Below, piece after piece: positions 28,536-40,070 of a DNA stretch of 64,000 nt. Each line of letters begins with the position of its first letter. The stretch's first letter is position 1. The translations under genes were made by a program, and so were the position numbers. Source of the stretch: Polynucleobacter sp. CS-Odin-A6. GTDB lineage: Bacteria; Pseudomonadota; Gammaproteobacteria; Burkholderiales; Burkholderiaceae. The notes beneath the pieces are model-generated. The model made no database searches. It was given only the letters and a program-made list of their open reading frames with translations, and had not been told where the DNA came from. The DNA lies in NCBI RefSeq assembly GCF_018882095.1, contig NZ_JACVPD010000002.1, positions 62,001 through 126,000 of the forward strand. Reading direction: 5' to 3'.

Positions 28536-29537
28536 TTGAATATCTTACTCACAGGCGGCATGGGTTATATCGGTAGCCATACCGCTGTTCTCTTGGCAAA
28601 TACCGGACATCAAGTTCATATCTACGACAACCTTTGTAATAGCAGCCCATCTACCTTAGAACGTATTCAGAAAATCACCTCGAAAGATATTGGGTTTACA
28701 GAGGGAGATGTTAGGGATACTGAAAAGCTTGCCGATGTATTGCGTAAAGAAAAGATTGGGGCAGTAATCCACCTAGCTGGATTGAAGGCCGTGGGTGAAT
28801 CCTCTCAAAAGCCGATTGAATACTATGCAAATAATGTACAAGGAAGCATTAGTCTCATTCAGGCAATGCAATCTGCCGGGATTAACACCTTAGTCTTTAG
28901 TAGCAGTGCCACAGTATATGGAGATCCAATCTACCTACCCTATGATGAAGAACATCCTACTAAGCCGACCAATCCTTACGGCCGCAATAAGCTCCAGATA
29001 GAAGACATGCTCAGAGACCTAAGTGTGAGTGACAAAGAATGGAAGATCAGCTGCCTGCGTTACTTTAATCCTGTAGGCGCCCACGAATCTGGACATATTG
29101 GCGAGGATCCGAATGGCATTCCGAATAATTTGATGCCGGTGATTGGGCAGGTTGTGAATGGGATATTGCCATCACTAAATATTTTTGGAAATGATTACGA
29201 CACACCTGACGGCACAGGAAAGCGAGATTATATTCATGTGATGGATTTAGCCGAAGGTCATCTCGCTGCGCTCGTCTGGCTTCAATCGAACCCTGGCTGT
29301 CACAATTTCAATTTAGGTAGTGGCGATAGTTATAGCGTTTTAGACCTTCTTTATCACTTCGAACAAGCTAGTGGTCTAAAAATTCCACATCAAGTGGTTG
29401 GGCGTCGGCCAGGTGATCTTCCAGAGTATTACGCCAAAGCCGATAAGGCAGAAAAATTGCTTGGGTGGAAAGCAAAAAAAACGCTCTCGGATATTTGCAG
29501 CAGCTCCTGGCTCTGGATTAAAAGCTCTAAAAATTAA
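28536..29537 (+). CDS. galE: UDP-glucose 4-epimerase
   Basis: Extended SDR of 333 residues interconverting UDP-glucose and UDP-galactose. NAD-binding GGMGYIG (about residues 7-13), SSSATVYGDP with the catalytic Ser and YGRNK with Tyr/Lys (about 146-150) are present. It uses a TTG start with CGAGG 5 bases upstream. Its TAA overlaps the msbA stop on the other strand. Next to LPS genes it likely supplies galactose for surface polysaccharide. Confidence 0.93.
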   Translation: MNILLTGGMGYIGSHTAVLLANTGHQVHIYDNLCNSSPSTLERIQKITSKDIGFTEGDVRDTEKLADVLRKEKIGAVIHLAGLKAVGESSQKPIEYYANNVQGSISLIQAMQSAGINTLVFSSSATVYGDPIYLPYDEEHPTKPTNPYGRNKLQIEDMLRDLSVSDKEWKISCLRYFNPVGAHESGHIGEDPNGIPNNLMPVIGQVVNGILPSLNIFGNDYDTPDGTGKRDYIHVMDLAEGHLAALVWLQSNPGCHNFNLGSGDSYSVLDLLYHFEQASGLKIPHQVVGRRPGDLPEYYAKADKAEKLLGWKAKKTLSDICSSSWLWIKSSKN

Positions 29538-31297
29538 GCATTCGAGAACTGTATGCGGTGTAGGTTGGCATATAAGCCATCCTTAGCAATCAACTCCTTA
29601 TGTGAGCCACTCTCGATTACCTGACCGTGCTCCAACACTACAATGCGATCAGCATGCTCAATAGTTGATAAGCGATGGGCAATTACTAGAGTGGTTCTTC
29701 CTGCCATCAAATGCTCTAGAGCATCCTGAACTTGACGCTCTGATTCAGAATCTAAAGCTGAAGTAGCCTCATCTAAGATCAAAATAGGCGCATCCTTATA
29801 AATCGCTCTCGCAATCGCCAAACGCTGGCGCTGGCCACCCGATAAACGGTTGCCGTTATCGCCAATCTGCGTATCAATACCCTCAGGCAATTCTTTCATG
29901 AGGGCCGATAAGTTTGCAGCTTCGAGAGCCTCCAGCACTCGTCCACGATCTACATTTTCTGAATTTACAGCGCTATAAGCTACGTTCGCAGCAATACTGT
30001 CGTTGAACAAAATGACATCCTGGCTTACGAAGGCAATTTGCTTACGAACATCCTCAAGCACAATCTCTTCTAGCGGAATATCGTCCAGAAAAATTTGCCC
30101 GCTAGTAGGCTTAAAGAAACGGGGTAATAAATTAACCAGCGTAGACTTGCCGCCACCAGATGGACCCACAAAAGCGACGACCTCTCCGGGATTGATGCTG
30201 AAGTTCACACCACTGAGCGCATCTTTACGGCCAACCTCTTGCTGATAGGAAAAACCGACGTCCTCAAATCGTATCCCGCCTTTAGCCTTATTTAAGGACT
30301 TCATATTTTCTTTACGGGACTCATTTTCCTCAATAGGCTGATCCATTAGAGAGAAAATCATTTCTGCAGCAGTAAGACCGCGTTGTAAGGGCTGATTAAT
30401 ATCGGCTAAATGTTTAATGGGTGAAATGACTAATAACATGGCTGTAATAAAAGCAGCAAAACCACCCACCGTAGTTCCTTCAGAGGCTGATTGCATCAAA
30501 GCAATCACTAACACGATCGAAAGCGCCATCGAGGCAATGAGTTGGGTAATCGGCTGATTCAGCCCTCCAGCCACCGCAGATTTCAATGCAAATTGGCGAA
30601 GCCGATCGGCTTTATCCATAAAGCGACGCATCTCATACCCTTCAGCGCCATGGACCTTGACTATCTTGTAACCAGCAGCAGCTTCTTCAACAATGTAGGC
30701 AAGCTCGCTAGTTAAGCCTTGTTGTTCGCGATTGAGGCTCCGTAAACGTTTATTAATCTTACTCATGATGAAAGCGATGATTGGGAAAATTAACAGTACG
30801 ACTAATGTCAATTGCCAATTCAAATAAATTAAGTAGCCAATCAAACCCACTACTGTTAGTGAATCTCTAACCAAACTAATTAACATCCCGCCCATAATAG
30901 AAAGAACATTATTCACCTCAAACACCACTGCATTAATTAAATTGGAAGCGGAGTTCTGCTGAAAGAAAGTTGTTTTTGCGTGCAAGAGTGTTTGAAACAT
31001 CTGCTGACGCAGTTTCAACAACACGGCATTAATGACGCGCGTCAGCAAATAGCTGGAGAAAAATTGAGCCAAACTCCGAATAAGCGCCAGCCCAACCAAG
31101 AAAACAGGTACCTGCCACAACTTATTGTCGAGTTGTCCGGTAAATCCCTTATCTAGCAAAGGCTTCATTAAAGCTGGGATGGAGGTTTCAGCCCCAGCAA
31201 CCAAGGCCATGGCCAAAAGGGAGCCAATAATCAAGCGAATATGGGGCTTGAGATACTGAATTAGGCGATTTAGTGCGGTACGGTCTTGAGCATTCAT
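29534..31297 (-). CDS. msbA: Lipid A/LPS flippase MsbA (ABC transporter)
   Basis: A fused ABC exporter with six membrane helices (about residues 20-300) and a nucleotide-binding domain with Walker A GPSGGGKSTL, signature LSGGQRQRLAIARA and Walker B ILILDEATSALD. From the ATG at 31297 the protein is 587 residues, close to E. coli MsbA. The reading frame stays open upstream into the divergent glycosyltransferase, but that stretch does not look like MsbA; an ATG at 31327 preceded by a purine-rich run is another possible start. MsbA flips core-lipid A across the inner membrane. Confidence 0.93.
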   Translation of the reverse strand: MNAQDRTALNRLIQYLKPHIRLIIGSLLAMALVAGAETSIPALMKPLLDKGFTGQLDNKLWQVPVFLVGLALIRSLAQFFSSYLLTRVINAVLLKLRQQMFQTLLHAKTTFFQQNSASNLINAVVFEVNNVLSIMGGMLISLVRDSLTVVGLIGYLIYLNWQLTLVVLLIFPIIAFIMSKINKRLRSLNREQQGLTSELAYIVEEAAAGYKIVKVHGAEGYEMRRFMDKADRLRQFALKSAVAGGLNQPITQLIASMALSIVLVIALMQSASEGTTVGGFAAFITAMLLVISPIKHLADINQPLQRGLTAAEMIFSLMDQPIEENESRKENMKSLNKAKGGIRFEDVGFSYQQEVGRKDALSGVNFSINPGEVVAFVGPSGGGKSTLVNLLPRFFKPTSGQIFLDDIPLEEIVLEDVRKQIAFVSQDVILFNDSIAANVAYSAVNSENVDRGRVLEALEAANLSALMKELPEGIDTQIGDNGNRLSGGQRQRLAIARAIYKDAPILILDEATSALDSESERQVQDALEHLMAGRTTLVIAHRLSTIEHADRIVVLEHGQVIESGSHKELIAKDGLYANLHRIQFSNA

Positions 31298-31307
31298 ATA
31301 ATGAATT

Positions 31308-32069
31308 ATGCCCACCTTATCCGTCATACTCATCACCCGCAATGAAGAGGTCAATTTGGCCGATTGTTTGAGCTCCCTAGAGGGGATTGCCCAACAAATC
31401 GTGGTGGTGGACACCAATAGTACCGATAGCACCCTAGAAATCGCCCAGAACTATGGCGCTGTGATTGCCCAGCCCACGGATTGGCCCGGTTTTGGCATCC
31501 AAAAGAACCGTGCGCTAGACCTGGCGACGGGTGACTGGATCCTCTCTTTAGATGCCGATGAAAGACTCACCCCTGCTTTAAGAAGTGAGATTCTGACGGC
31601 AATCCATCATTCTGCTCAGGTGGACTGTTTTGCGATCCCACGTCTTTCTTGGTATTGCGGCCGCTTTATTCGCCACTCCGGATGGAGTCCAGATTATGTC
31701 GATCGATTATTTAAGCGGGGCACTGCGCGCTTCTCGGATGACTTAGTTCATGAGCGCCTGATCCCTAATGGTCAAGTGGCTAAACTCCAAAATCCCATGT
31801 TGCATTTCAGCTTCATGAATTTCTCCCAGGTCTTACAAAAGATAGATCGCTATTCCACTGCCTCAGCGGAACAAGCTTTTGCCAAAGGAAGAAGAAGCAA
31901 CCCTCTCAAAGCAATTCTGCATGGTTTATGGGCATTCATCAGAACCTACTTCATTAGGGCTGGGTTCTTGGATGGTTACGAGGGTCTCGCATTAGCCCTC
32001 TCCAATGCGGAAGGTAGTTATTACCGATATATGAAAATTTGGCTCCTTCAAAATCAAGCAGAAAAATGA
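31308..32069 (+). CDS. Glycosyltransferase family 2, WaaE/KdtX-like LPS core enzyme
   Basis: A 253-residue GT2 enzyme with SVILITRNEEVNLADCLSSL, VVVDTNSTDST, ILSLDADERL (the DxD-like metal site) and FSDDLVHERL. The overall pattern matches the WaaE/KdtX beta-1,4-glucosyltransferases that add glucose to heptose in the LPS inner core. It is divergent from msbA with only 10 bases between the starts and overlaps the next glycosyltransferase by four bases (ATGA). Confidence 0.85.
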   Translation: MPTLSVILITRNEEVNLADCLSSLEGIAQQIVVVDTNSTDSTLEIAQNYGAVIAQPTDWPGFGIQKNRALDLATGDWILSLDADERLTPALRSEILTAIHHSAQVDCFAIPRLSWYCGRFIRHSGWSPDYVDRLFKRGTARFSDDLVHERLIPNGQVAKLQNPMLHFSFMNFSQVLQKIDRYSTASAEQAFAKGRRSNPLKAILHGLWAFIRTYFIRAGFLDGYEGLALALSNAEGSYYRYMKIWLLQNQAEK

Positions 32070-32848
32070 AGATCAGCGTGATTGTGGCAACTTACAACCG
32101 AATCGATGCACTCGATTTCGTTTTGCAATCCCTAGAAACTCAATCTGATTTGGATTTTGAAGTACTGATCGCTGACGATGGCTCAAAGTCTGACACTAAA
32201 GATTTTATTGATTCATTCAAGCTGAAATCTTCTCTTCAAATCAAGCACATTTGGCAGGAAGATCTCGGATTTCGCTTGGCACTAATCCGCAATCTCGCAA
32301 GCGCAGAAGCTTCCGGCGAATACCTCATATTTTTAGATGGCGATTGTATAGTTCAGCCTGACTTTGTAGCGCAACATCGTCAATTGGCGCAGAAGGGCTA
32401 CTTCACGACTGGCAGTCGAGCTTTGCTCAATGAGGCATTAACAAAGGACGTTCTCTCATGGCCAGGCTGGGATTTCAAGAAATTTGCTAACCACTTATTA
32501 AGCCACCGTTTATCTGGGGGGGTTAATAAATACTGGCCACTCAAGATCAAGTTAGGAGATGGCTCGTGGCGTAACTACAAACAGTTTGTCTGGCGTCGTA
32601 TTAAAGGCTGTAATCTGGCCTGCTGGAAAGCGGATGCATTCGCTATTGGTGGCTTTGATGACACGATGACAGGCTGGGGTCATGAAGATGCAGACTTTGT
32701 CTTTCGCTTACACAATAGCGGCTTGATTCGCAAATCAGGATCATGGTCTACTGAAGTACTCCATCTCTACCATCGAATGAATGACCAATCGAACGCTGTA
32801 GAAAATGCACGTCGCGTACGGGAAAAAATTCTAGCTAAGGCCAACTAA
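32066..32848 (+). CDS. Glycosyltransferase family 2 (surface polysaccharide)
   Basis: A 260-residue GT2 enzyme: N-terminal MKISVIVATYNRIDAL, ADDGSKSDT, the metal site FLDGDCIV and a C-terminal galactosyltransferase-like module CNLACWKADAFAIGGFDDTMTGWGHEDADF. The ATG at 32066 overlaps the upstream stop; a longer frame starting at 32039 adds residues that do not fit the family. Likely an LPS core or glycan glycosyltransferase; donor and acceptor are not known. Confidence 0.88.
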   Translation: MKISVIVATYNRIDALDFVLQSLETQSDLDFEVLIADDGSKSDTKDFIDSFKLKSSLQIKHIWQEDLGFRLALIRNLASAEASGEYLIFLDGDCIVQPDFVAQHRQLAQKGYFTTGSRALLNEALTKDVLSWPGWDFKKFANHLLSHRLSGGVNKYWPLKIKLGDGSWRNYKQFVWRRIKGCNLACWKADAFAIGGFDDTMTGWGHEDADFVFRLHNSGLIRKSGSWSTEVLHLYHRMNDQSNAVENARRVREKILAKAN

Positions 32849-32871
32849 GCGGCTTAGCTTACATTCATTCT

Positions 32872-34038
32872 ATGACTGCATTCTCCAAACTAAATCCCAA
32901 GAAAGTATTATTCATTGCCACTCGCCAAATTGGTGATGTGCTGGTCACCACGCCGCTCATATCAAAAGCCCGTGAACTTTGGCCAAATGCCGAATTTCAT
33001 TTTCTAGGTTATCGGGGGAAGCTGGAAATGCTCAAGGGCAATCCCGATATTGCGCAGACGATAGAAACTTCAGATCGTCCTCGTCTTAAAGAATATCTCT
33101 CCTTATTTTTTCGACTCTTTCAGCGCTATGATTTAGCGGTGGTTACGCAGCCGAGCGATCGCGCCTATATTTATGGCTTAGTAGCTGCCCGTCAAAGAGT
33201 AGGTGTACTGGGCGGACATCCCCAAGGATTGACTGCTGAGGATAAAAACAAAAAAAGTAAAAGTGAGAAACAGAATGCGTGGAAAAAAGCAATTTGCTTG
33301 TCCACCGTTGATGTCGACTACTTTGCACAACATGTCATCACTGAAAAGCTACGTCTGTTAGAAGTTTTTTATCAATCCAAGCAGGCATTGTTTTCTGGGC
33401 CGATTTCGGTAACACCGCCTGCCGGCGACCCCATCACCCCCAGTATTGCCGCTCAACTTCACTCACCTTATGTAGTTGTGCATCCAGGGCCACTGACGGC
33501 CTATAAGCGCTGGCCTTTGAGTTATTGGCAGACGCTACTGACTTGGATGGTTAAGCAAGGCTGGCGGGTTGTCTTAAGCGCATCTCCAGCCAAACAAGAT
33601 CTGCAACTGAACCAAGATATTCTCTCCTTACTTGATGAGGAAACCCTTAGCAAGGTGGTGAACACTGCTGGGCTTCTCACAATTCCTCAGGCAGGGACAT
33701 TGATTCAAGGTGCACTAGCTTATGTGGGAGTAGATACCTCTATTACCCATCTTGCAGCGGCATGTAATACGCCAACCATTGCCTTGTTTGGTCCCACACC
33801 GCCAAGCAACTTCGGACCTTGGCCTAATGGCTTTATTGGGGAGCAGCCTTATCAATTGAGGGCTCGTACACAAACGGTTGGTAATGTGACCATTTTGCAA
33901 GGTCCTGGTGAATGCGTTCCCTGCCGTAAAGCCGGTTGCGAAGATCATGCAAGCAGTCGTAGTGAATGCTTAGAGCAACTGGAACCAATTCAGGTGATTG
34001 AGGCTTTGCAAAGCGCTACCCAGAAATCAACACGCTAA
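32872..34038 (+). CDS. Glycosyltransferase family 9 (heptosyltransferase-type)
   Basis: The 388-residue protein has the GT9 opening KKVLFIATRQIGDVLVTTPL, YVVVHPGPLTAYKRWPLSYW at the start of the second Rossmann domain and the donor-site region YVGVDTSITHLAAACNTPTIALFGPT. GT9 members include WaaC, WaaF and WaaQ, which add heptoses to the LPS core; the best guess is a WaaQ-like heptosyltransferase. A cysteine group CVPCRKAGC near residue 350 could bind a metal or form disulfides. Confidence 0.88.
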   Translation: MTAFSKLNPKKVLFIATRQIGDVLVTTPLISKARELWPNAEFHFLGYRGKLEMLKGNPDIAQTIETSDRPRLKEYLSLFFRLFQRYDLAVVTQPSDRAYIYGLVAARQRVGVLGGHPQGLTAEDKNKKSKSEKQNAWKKAICLSTVDVDYFAQHVITEKLRLLEVFYQSKQALFSGPISVTPPAGDPITPSIAAQLHSPYVVVHPGPLTAYKRWPLSYWQTLLTWMVKQGWRVVLSASPAKQDLQLNQDILSLLDEETLSKVVNTAGLLTIPQAGTLIQGALAYVGVDTSITHLAAACNTPTIALFGPTPPSNFGPWPNGFIGEQPYQLRARTQTVGNVTILQGPGECVPCRKAGCEDHASSRSECLEQLEPIQVIEALQSATQKSTR

Positions 34039-34042
34039 GGTA

Positions 34043-37000
34043 TTAGTGGTACTGAACCTGAACGGTATTGGATTGTTTCGCAGCCAAAATTTGGTTGAGG
34101 CTATGCAAACAAGCATCATCAGGATAAATCCTGAGCTCTTCCGGGAACTGCATTAAGCAAGCACCGCCACTGGTAGTCACGGCAGCTGTCAACATTAAGC
34201 CTTTCATGCCCTCATTACCGCCTGGCATCGTGGCTGCTGCGGGACCCAGCTTTGGGTCTCGTACGCGGTTACTCATCAGGTAGGGGCCGATTTGGCTACG
34301 CAAAGACTTCAGATCCATTGCAGAATCAATACTCAGATGGAGATTGCGCGCAAAACGCATTCTTGCGCCAGTGATATCCATGACTCCTTCAGAGACGATG
34401 CGCACTCCACCAGAAAACTTATCTGGCATCACATTCACTTTCGCGACCAGCAATTCATCTTCTTTAAGCCAAGAACGATTGGGTTCGTAGACTTCGCTGT
34501 AAAGGGTTATCTCAATAGCAGCGGATCCATCGTCAATGGTGGCAATCATCATGCGGCCGCGCTGACCTGTCAGCATCCGAGCAGAAGTAATGATGCCGGC
34601 GATGAGTTGATCTTTACCCTCGGTCACCTTGGCCAATGGCTGACGAATGAAATGCGCCGTCTCATCACGATATGCATCGAACATATGCCCTGTAAGGCAT
34701 AGACCTAAAGCATTTTTCTCATCCTGCAGACGCTTCTTCTCAGACCAGACTGGCTCGCGAACGAGCTCAGGCAGGTGGCGGTCATCTTCGCCCGCTACCT
34801 CAAATAAGCTGACTTGATTAATGGAGGCTTCCGCTTGCTCAGCCGCCTCGATTGCGCGAGCAAGAGAAGCGAGCAGGGTGGAACGAATGTCATATAGATT
34901 TCCACCTGCTGGAATTGAGTCTTTGTACAGGCTATCAAATGCACCGGCACGCATGAGGGCTTCAATGGCACGGCGGTTCACCTGTCTGCGATCGACGCGA
35001 GCACAAAAATCAAACAGATCCTTAAATGGCCCACCTGACTCACGCGCTTTGACAATGACTTCAATCGCCGCTTCACCAGTACCCCTGACAGCACCTAAAC
35101 CATAACGAATATGGCTGATAGGTGCATCAGCAGCAGCATCAGGTGCGCGCAAGGGAGTAAATACATACACGCCTGTATTAATGTCTGGTGAAAATACCCG
35201 AATTTGATTTGCTAAACAATCGTCATACAGAATCTTCACCTTATCGGTGTCATCCATTGCGAGTGATAAGTTGGCTGCCATAAATTCAGCAGGGTAGTAC
35301 GCCTTTAACCAAGCAGTTTGATAGGCTAAAAGCGCGTAAGCGGCGGCGTGAGATTTATTAAATCCGTACCCAGCAAAACGCTCCATTAAGTCATAAATCT
35401 CATTGGCCTTGCCTTCGGTAATACCCCCTGCTTTTGCGCCATCACTAAAGATCTTGCGATGCTGTGCCATTTCTTCTGGCTTTTTCTTACCCATCGCACG
35501 ACGCAGCATATCGGCACCACCTAGTGAGTAACCACCGATCATCTGCGCCATCTGCATGACCTGCTCTTGATAAACCATGATGCCGTAGGTTTCTTGTAGC
35601 ACAGGCTCAATGCGTGGATCTGGATACTCTACTTTTTGGCGACCATGCTTACGCTCAATAAAGTCCGGAATCAAATCCATTGGGCCGGGACGATATAGTG
35701 CGACTAGCGCAATGATGTCCTCAAAGCGATCTGGCTTAGCTTCACGTAGCATGCCTTGCATGCCGCGACTTTCTAACTGGAAGACGGCAACGGTATTGGC
35801 ATTCTTTAAAACCTCGAACGCCTTTTCATCATCAAGTGCAATCTCACCGATATTCCAATCTTTTCGATCGGCGTGGAGTGTTTTAATCCACTTCTCCGCA
35901 GCGGCCAAAATAGTGAGGGTCGTTAAACCCAAGAAGTCGAATTTAACCAAGCCAATTGCTTCTACATCGTCTTTATCAAACTGACTAATGACTGAGCCAC
36001 TCTCTTGATCTTTAGAATCTTTTGCTTCTTGGGTATAGAGGGGACAAAAATCCGTTAAGCGACCGGGAGCAATTAATACTCCACCAGCATGCATACCAAC
36101 GTTACGGGTCATGCCCTCTAACTGCTGAGCTAAGGATAAAAGCTGGCGTACTTCATCTTCATTCTTCTCACGCTCGGCTAATTGCTTCTCTTCCTTCTTT
36201 GCCATTTCAATCGTCATGTATTGACCGGGCTTATTGGGGATTAACTTGGCAATGCCGTCAACGAAGTTATATCCCTGCTCAAGTACACGACCGACATCAC
36301 GGATCGCTGCTCGTGCGGCCATCGTGCCAAAGGTAGCAATCTGACTCACTGCATCTTTACCGTACTTATCCTTCACATACTGAATGACGCGATCGCGCCC
36401 CTGCTGGCAAAAGTCAATATCGAAGTCGGGCATCGATACCCGCTCAGGATTTAAGAAGCGCTCGAAGAGTAAGTTGTAACGCAGGGGATCAAGATCCGTA
36501 ATGCCGAGCGAGTAAGCCACTAAAGATCCCGCACCAGATCCACGACCGGGACCTACTGGTACGCCATTATTTTTTGCCCAGTTAATGAAATCCGCAACAA
36601 TCAAGAAGTAACCTGGAAAACCCATTTGAGAAATCGTCTTCACCTCGAAGACGAGGCGCTCGTGATAACGCGCTGCTTCCTTGGCGCGCTCTTCTGAGTC
36701 GGGGAAATTACGCTCCATATGGCGCTTCAAACCGATTTCTGATTGCTGCAATAAATAATCGTCAAGCGAAATCCCTGGCGGAGTCGGGAAGTCCGGTAAG
36801 CGCGGCTGACCTAAGGTCAAGGAGAGATTGCAGCGTTTAGCGATTTCAACCGAATTAGCGAGGGCGACTGGTAGATCCGCAAAGCGCGTTTCCATCTCTG
36901 CCTGCGAAAGAAAATACTGTTCCTCATTAAATTTCTTGGTACGGCGAGGATTACCTAAGAGCTCACCCTCGGCAATACACACCCGCGCCTCATGGGCCGT

Positions 37001-37669
37001 GAAATCACTTCTCTGCATAAACTGCACAGGATGCGTGGCAACGATGGGTAGTTCCAATTGACTAGCGAGGTGGCAGGCTAATTGCAGCTGTTTTTCATCC
37101 TGAGGGTGGCCGCCACGCTGTACTTCAATAAAGAACGCATTGGGAAATAGTGTTGCCCATTGTTTAGCAGCACCTTTAGCTTGGTCTTCTTGGCCAGCCA
37201 AAAGCGCAGTTCCAACGTCACCCCAGCGTCCACCAGAGAGAGCAATTAAGCCATAGGCTAGCGTTCTTTTTAATTCTTTATCTTCTACTTTAGAAGCTGG
37301 CTCACTAAACCACCGGGGATTAATTTCAGCGCGACCACGCGACTGATTCTCTAAAGAGGCCTTACTCAATAACTGGCACAGATTGAGATAGCCAGAATGG
37401 TTTTGAACTAGCAACAACAAACGATAGGGTTGATCTGGGTCTTGAGCATTGCTAATCCAAACATCTGCCCCCGCAATTGGCTTAACTCCACTGGAGCGTG
37501 CAGCTGTATAAAAACGGACTAAACCAAATAAATTACTTAAATCCGTCAGCGCCAGAGCGCCCATGCCATCTTTTTCAGCAGCAGCTACCGCATCATCAAT
37601 GCGAACGACCCCATCCGTAATTGAAAACTCGGAATGGACGCGCAGATGAACAAAATGGGGTGAAGCCAT
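34043..37669 (-). CDS. dnaE: DNA polymerase III alpha subunit
   Basis: The 1208-residue replicative polymerase has an N-terminal PHP domain ([17 protein letters not shown], residues about 5-20), the palm with [15 protein letters not shown] carrying catalytic Asp residues (about 410-424), fingers and little-finger regions ([36 protein letters not shown]), helix-hairpin-helix and an OB fold near the C-terminus. It ends four bases after the divergently arranged glycosyltransferase and starts 15 bases from gluQ on the other strand. Confidence 0.97.
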   Translation of the reverse strand: MASPHFVHLRVHSEFSITDGVVRIDDAVAAAEKDGMGALALTDLSNLFGLVRFYTAARSSGVKPIAGADVWISNAQDPDQPYRLLLLVQNHSGYLNLCQLLSKASLENQSRGRAEINPRWFSEPASKVEDKELKRTLAYGLIALSGGRWGDVGTALLAGQEDQAKGAAKQWATLFPNAFFIEVQRGGHPQDEKQLQLACHLASQLELPIVATHPVQFMQRSDFTAHEARVCIAEGELLGNPRRTKKFNEEQYFLSQAEMETRFADLPVALANSVEIAKRCNLSLTLGQPRLPDFPTPPGISLDDYLLQQSEIGLKRHMERNFPDSEERAKEAARYHERLVFEVKTISQMGFPGYFLIVADFINWAKNNGVPVGPGRGSGAGSLVAYSLGITDLDPLRYNLLFERFLNPERVSMPDFDIDFCQQGRDRVIQYVKDKYGKDAVSQIATFGTMAARAAIRDVGRVLEQGYNFVDGIAKLIPNKPGQYMTIEMAKKEEKQLAEREKNEDEVRQLLSLAQQLEGMTRNVGMHAGGVLIAPGRLTDFCPLYTQEAKDSKDQESGSVISQFDKDDVEAIGLVKFDFLGLTTLTILAAAEKWIKTLHADRKDWNIGEIALDDEKAFEVLKNANTVAVFQLESRGMQGMLREAKPDRFEDIIALVALYRPGPMDLIPDFIERKHGRQKVEYPDPRIEPVLQETYGIMVYQEQVMQMAQMIGGYSLGGADMLRRAMGKKKPEEMAQHRKIFSDGAKAGGITEGKANEIYDLMERFAGYGFNKSHAAAYALLAYQTAWLKAYYPAEFMAANLSLAMDDTDKVKILYDDCLANQIRVFSPDINTGVYVFTPLRAPDAAADAPISHIRYGLGAVRGTGEAAIEVIVKARESGGPFKDLFDFCARVDRRQVNRRAIEALMRAGAFDSLYKDSIPAGGNLYDIRSTLLASLARAIEAAEQAEASINQVSLFEVAGEDDRHLPELVREPVWSEKKRLQDEKNALGLCLTGHMFDAYRDETAHFIRQPLAKVTEGKDQLIAGIITSARMLTGQRGRMMIATIDDGSAAIEITLYSEVYEPNRSWLKEDELLVAKVNVMPDKFSGGVRIVSEGVMDITGARMRFARNLHLSIDSAMDLKSLRSQIGPYLMSNRVRDPKLGPAAATMPGGNEGMKGLMLTAAVTTSGGACLMQFPEELRIYPDDACLHSLNQILAAKQSNTVQVQYH

Positions 37670-37684
37670 GAGATCATTTTAGCT

Positions 37685-38650
37685 GTGCCGAACTCCAAAA
37701 ACCCCTTATCCCCAGCCGGCGGCTATCGCGGGCGATTTGCCCCCTCGCCCACCGGTCCGCTGCATCCGGGATCGCTGGTTGCAGCCCTCGGAAGCTGGTT
37801 GGATGCGCGCAAAAACCAGGGGAAATGGCTCCTCCGAATCGAGGACTTGGATACGCCGCGCTGTATCCCTGGGGTTGATCAAGAAATCATGCGCCAATTG
37901 CTTGCCTGCGGCCTCTCCTGGGACGAGGAGCCGACTTGGCAATCACAACAGCAGGAACGCTACCAAGAGGCTCTAGAGCGCTTAAGGGCCCTTCAGACTA
38001 TCTATCCCTGCATCTGCTCCCGACAAAGTATTGCAAACACCCTAGAGGCCAGCGGCGTGACCACCGCACGCAACCAAGAAATCGTTTATCCAGCCACCTG
38101 CCGGCCAGCAACAATCCCGCTAAACGAAGTAATCACTCACCCTGCAACCGAATTAATAATTGAAGGATCATGGCGCTTAGCCCTTCCTCCAAATTGCTCC
38201 ATTGATTTCGAGGATCTTGCCCTTGGAAAACAGCATCAAGACTTAAACCGAGAAGTGGGGGATTTTGTATTGCGTCGTCGAGATGGCTTATTTACCTACC
38301 AACTTGCCGTAGTGGTAGATGATGCTGAGCAAGGCATTACTCATGTAGTGCGGGGCAAAGATTTGCTCAGCAATACCGCGCGCCAAATTCATCTGCAAAA
38401 GATCTTGGGATATCCAACGCCGTCTTACTTGCATCTGCCTCTGGTGCTTGATGAGGATGGTGAAAAGCTCAGCAAACAAACTTTAGCAACAGCGATTCAT
38501 ACTGAAAACGAACAGCAAGCTCTAAATGAATTGCGTAAAGCAGCCAGCTATTTAGGATTAAGAAATCTACCAGATGGGAAAGCGGTTTCCATTGCTGAGT
38601 GGTTGTTAGCTGCCACTCAGGCTTGGGACAGGAAAATTATTTTTTCTTAG
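37685..38650 (+). CDS. gluQ: Glutamyl-Q tRNA(Asp) synthetase
   Basis: A 321-residue paralogue of the GluRS catalytic domain lacking the anticodon-binding domain, which puts glutamate on queuosine 34 of tRNA(Asp). [27 protein letters not shown] includes the HIGH-equivalent, the zinc motif has CICSRQ and YPATC, and KLSKQT is the KMSKS-equivalent. The start is GTG. A queuosine link is consistent with queG at 46873-47961. The last 14 bases overlap the 3' end of rhlE on the opposite strand. Confidence 0.94.
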   Translation: MPNSKNPLSPAGGYRGRFAPSPTGPLHPGSLVAALGSWLDARKNQGKWLLRIEDLDTPRCIPGVDQEIMRQLLACGLSWDEEPTWQSQQQERYQEALERLRALQTIYPCICSRQSIANTLEASGVTTARNQEIVYPATCRPATIPLNEVITHPATELIIEGSWRLALPPNCSIDFEDLALGKQHQDLNREVGDFVLRRRDGLFTYQLAVVVDDAEQGITHVVRGKDLLSNTARQIHLQKILGYPTPSYLHLPLVLDEDGEKLSKQTLATAIHTENEQQALNELRKAASYLGLRNLPDGKAVSIAEWLLAATQAWDRKIIFS

Positions 38651-40064
38651 AGCCACCGAGCAAAGCACCAACCGCTGACTTTGCAGGAGTAATGCCTACT
38701 TTTTTCTCTACAGGATTGACTGAGTCTGAGGACTGAGGTGCAACACTAGGCTCATAAGGCTTGTAGAAAAACGGATCAGACACTTTTGGTGGCGCATCGG
38801 ATCTTGATGAAGTCCTACTTGATGCTGAACTAGAGCTAGGGCTTGAACTGCCCTCAGGTAAAGGCTGGACATCTAACTTCCGCTTCATCAACTTTTCAAT
38901 ATCGTCGAGTAGGCGTTTTTCGCTAGCATCCACCAAGGCAATCGCATCTCCCTTACTGCCGGCACGACCTGTACGACCAATACGGTGAATAAAGTCTTCT
39001 GCGTTGTAGGGTAACTCATGATTAATCACGCAAGGCATTGATGGGATATCCAAACCTCGGGCAGCGACATCAGTAGCGACTAATGCTTCAATCGCGCCAG
39101 ACTTAAATGCATCCAAGGTTAAGGTGCGCTCACCCTGACTCTTATCACCATGAATCGCGCCCGCTTTAATGCCGTCGCGCTCTAAGGCTCTCGCCAATTT
39201 TGCGCAGCCCAAGCGGCTATTAGTAAAAATAATGCACTGACGCGATAAGCCTTGACGCGTTCTTGCTTCAAGAACTTTCACAATCGCACGCTGTTTATCC
39301 GCACTCGCAACCAGATGCACCACTTGTTTGACGGTATCCGCTGCCGCATTTTGGCGAGCAACCTCGACAGTCACTGGAGTACGTAAATAGCTTTGGGCTA
39401 ATTTTTTAATCTCTGGCGAGAACGTGGCTGAAAATAACAGTGTTTGTCTTTGCGCAGGAATCAAATCGATGATGCGCTGCAAGTCGGGTAAGAAACCCAT
39501 ATCCAGCATGCGATCCGCTTCATCTAATACCAAGATCTCTACCTGTGAAAGATTGGCCACTTTTGAACCAATGTGATCTAGCAAGCGTCCTGGGGTAGCA
39601 ATCAAAATCTCTACGCCGTTGCGTAAGGTAGCGACCTGCTCTTTCATATCGACCCCGCCATACACCACGGCAGCACGTAAATCGGTATGTTTGGAATAAC
39701 TCGCTGCATTCTCAGCAACCTGCACAGCTAACTCACGAGTCGGCGTTAATACTAAGGCGCGAATCGGATGACGGGCAGGTGATGCGCTGCTACTAGCGTG
39801 ACGCAGAATCTGTTGAATAATTGGCAGAACAAAAGCGGCTGTCTTACCGGTACCGGTTTGTGCCGCACCCATCAAATCACTTCCCGCCAAAACATGTGGA
39901 ATGGCTTGGGCTTGGATCGGAGTGGGTATGGTGTAGCCCTGCTCTGATACCGCTTTTTGAATCTTTGGATCTAAACCAAAATCAGCAAAGGTGATTGTTG
40001 CTGGAGATGCGCTTTCAGGTACAGCGCTAGTAGGGAGATTTATTTCAGGAACAGTATTTATCAA
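38637..40064 (-). CDS. rhlE: DEAD-box RNA helicase, RhlE type
   Basis: The 475-residue helicase has the Q motif ([30 protein letters not shown]), [26 protein letters not shown] and [10 protein letters not shown] in the expected order. A low-complexity Ser-rich C-terminal tail (about residues 405-475) follows. RhlE-type enzymes act in ribosome assembly and RNA decay. A short Gly/Lys end [12 protein letters not shown] is seen in beta-proteobacterial homologues. Confidence 0.93.
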   Translation of the reverse strand: MINTVPEINLPTSAVPESASPATITFADFGLDPKIQKAVSEQGYTIPTPIQAQAIPHVLAGSDLMGAAQTGTGKTAAFVLPIIQQILRHASSSASPARHPIRALVLTPTRELAVQVAENAASYSKHTDLRAAVVYGGVDMKEQVATLRNGVEILIATPGRLLDHIGSKVANLSQVEILVLDEADRMLDMGFLPDLQRIIDLIPAQRQTLLFSATFSPEIKKLAQSYLRTPVTVEVARQNAAADTVKQVVHLVASADKQRAIVKVLEARTRQGLSRQCIIFTNSRLGCAKLARALERDGIKAGAIHGDKSQGERTLTLDAFKSGAIEALVATDVAARGLDIPSMPCVINHELPYNAEDFIHRIGRTGRAGSKGDAIALVDASEKRLLDDIEKLMKRKLDVQPLPEGSSSPSSSSASSRTSSRSDAPPKVSDPFFYKPYEPSVAPQSSDSVNPVEKKVGITPAKSAVGALLGGSKKK

Positions 40065-40070
40065 AGTAAC

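Noticed and set aside
31298-31432. Upstream extension of msbA to a 632-residue protein.
   Set aside because: The added residues overlap the divergent glycosyltransferase and do not resemble MsbA N-termini.
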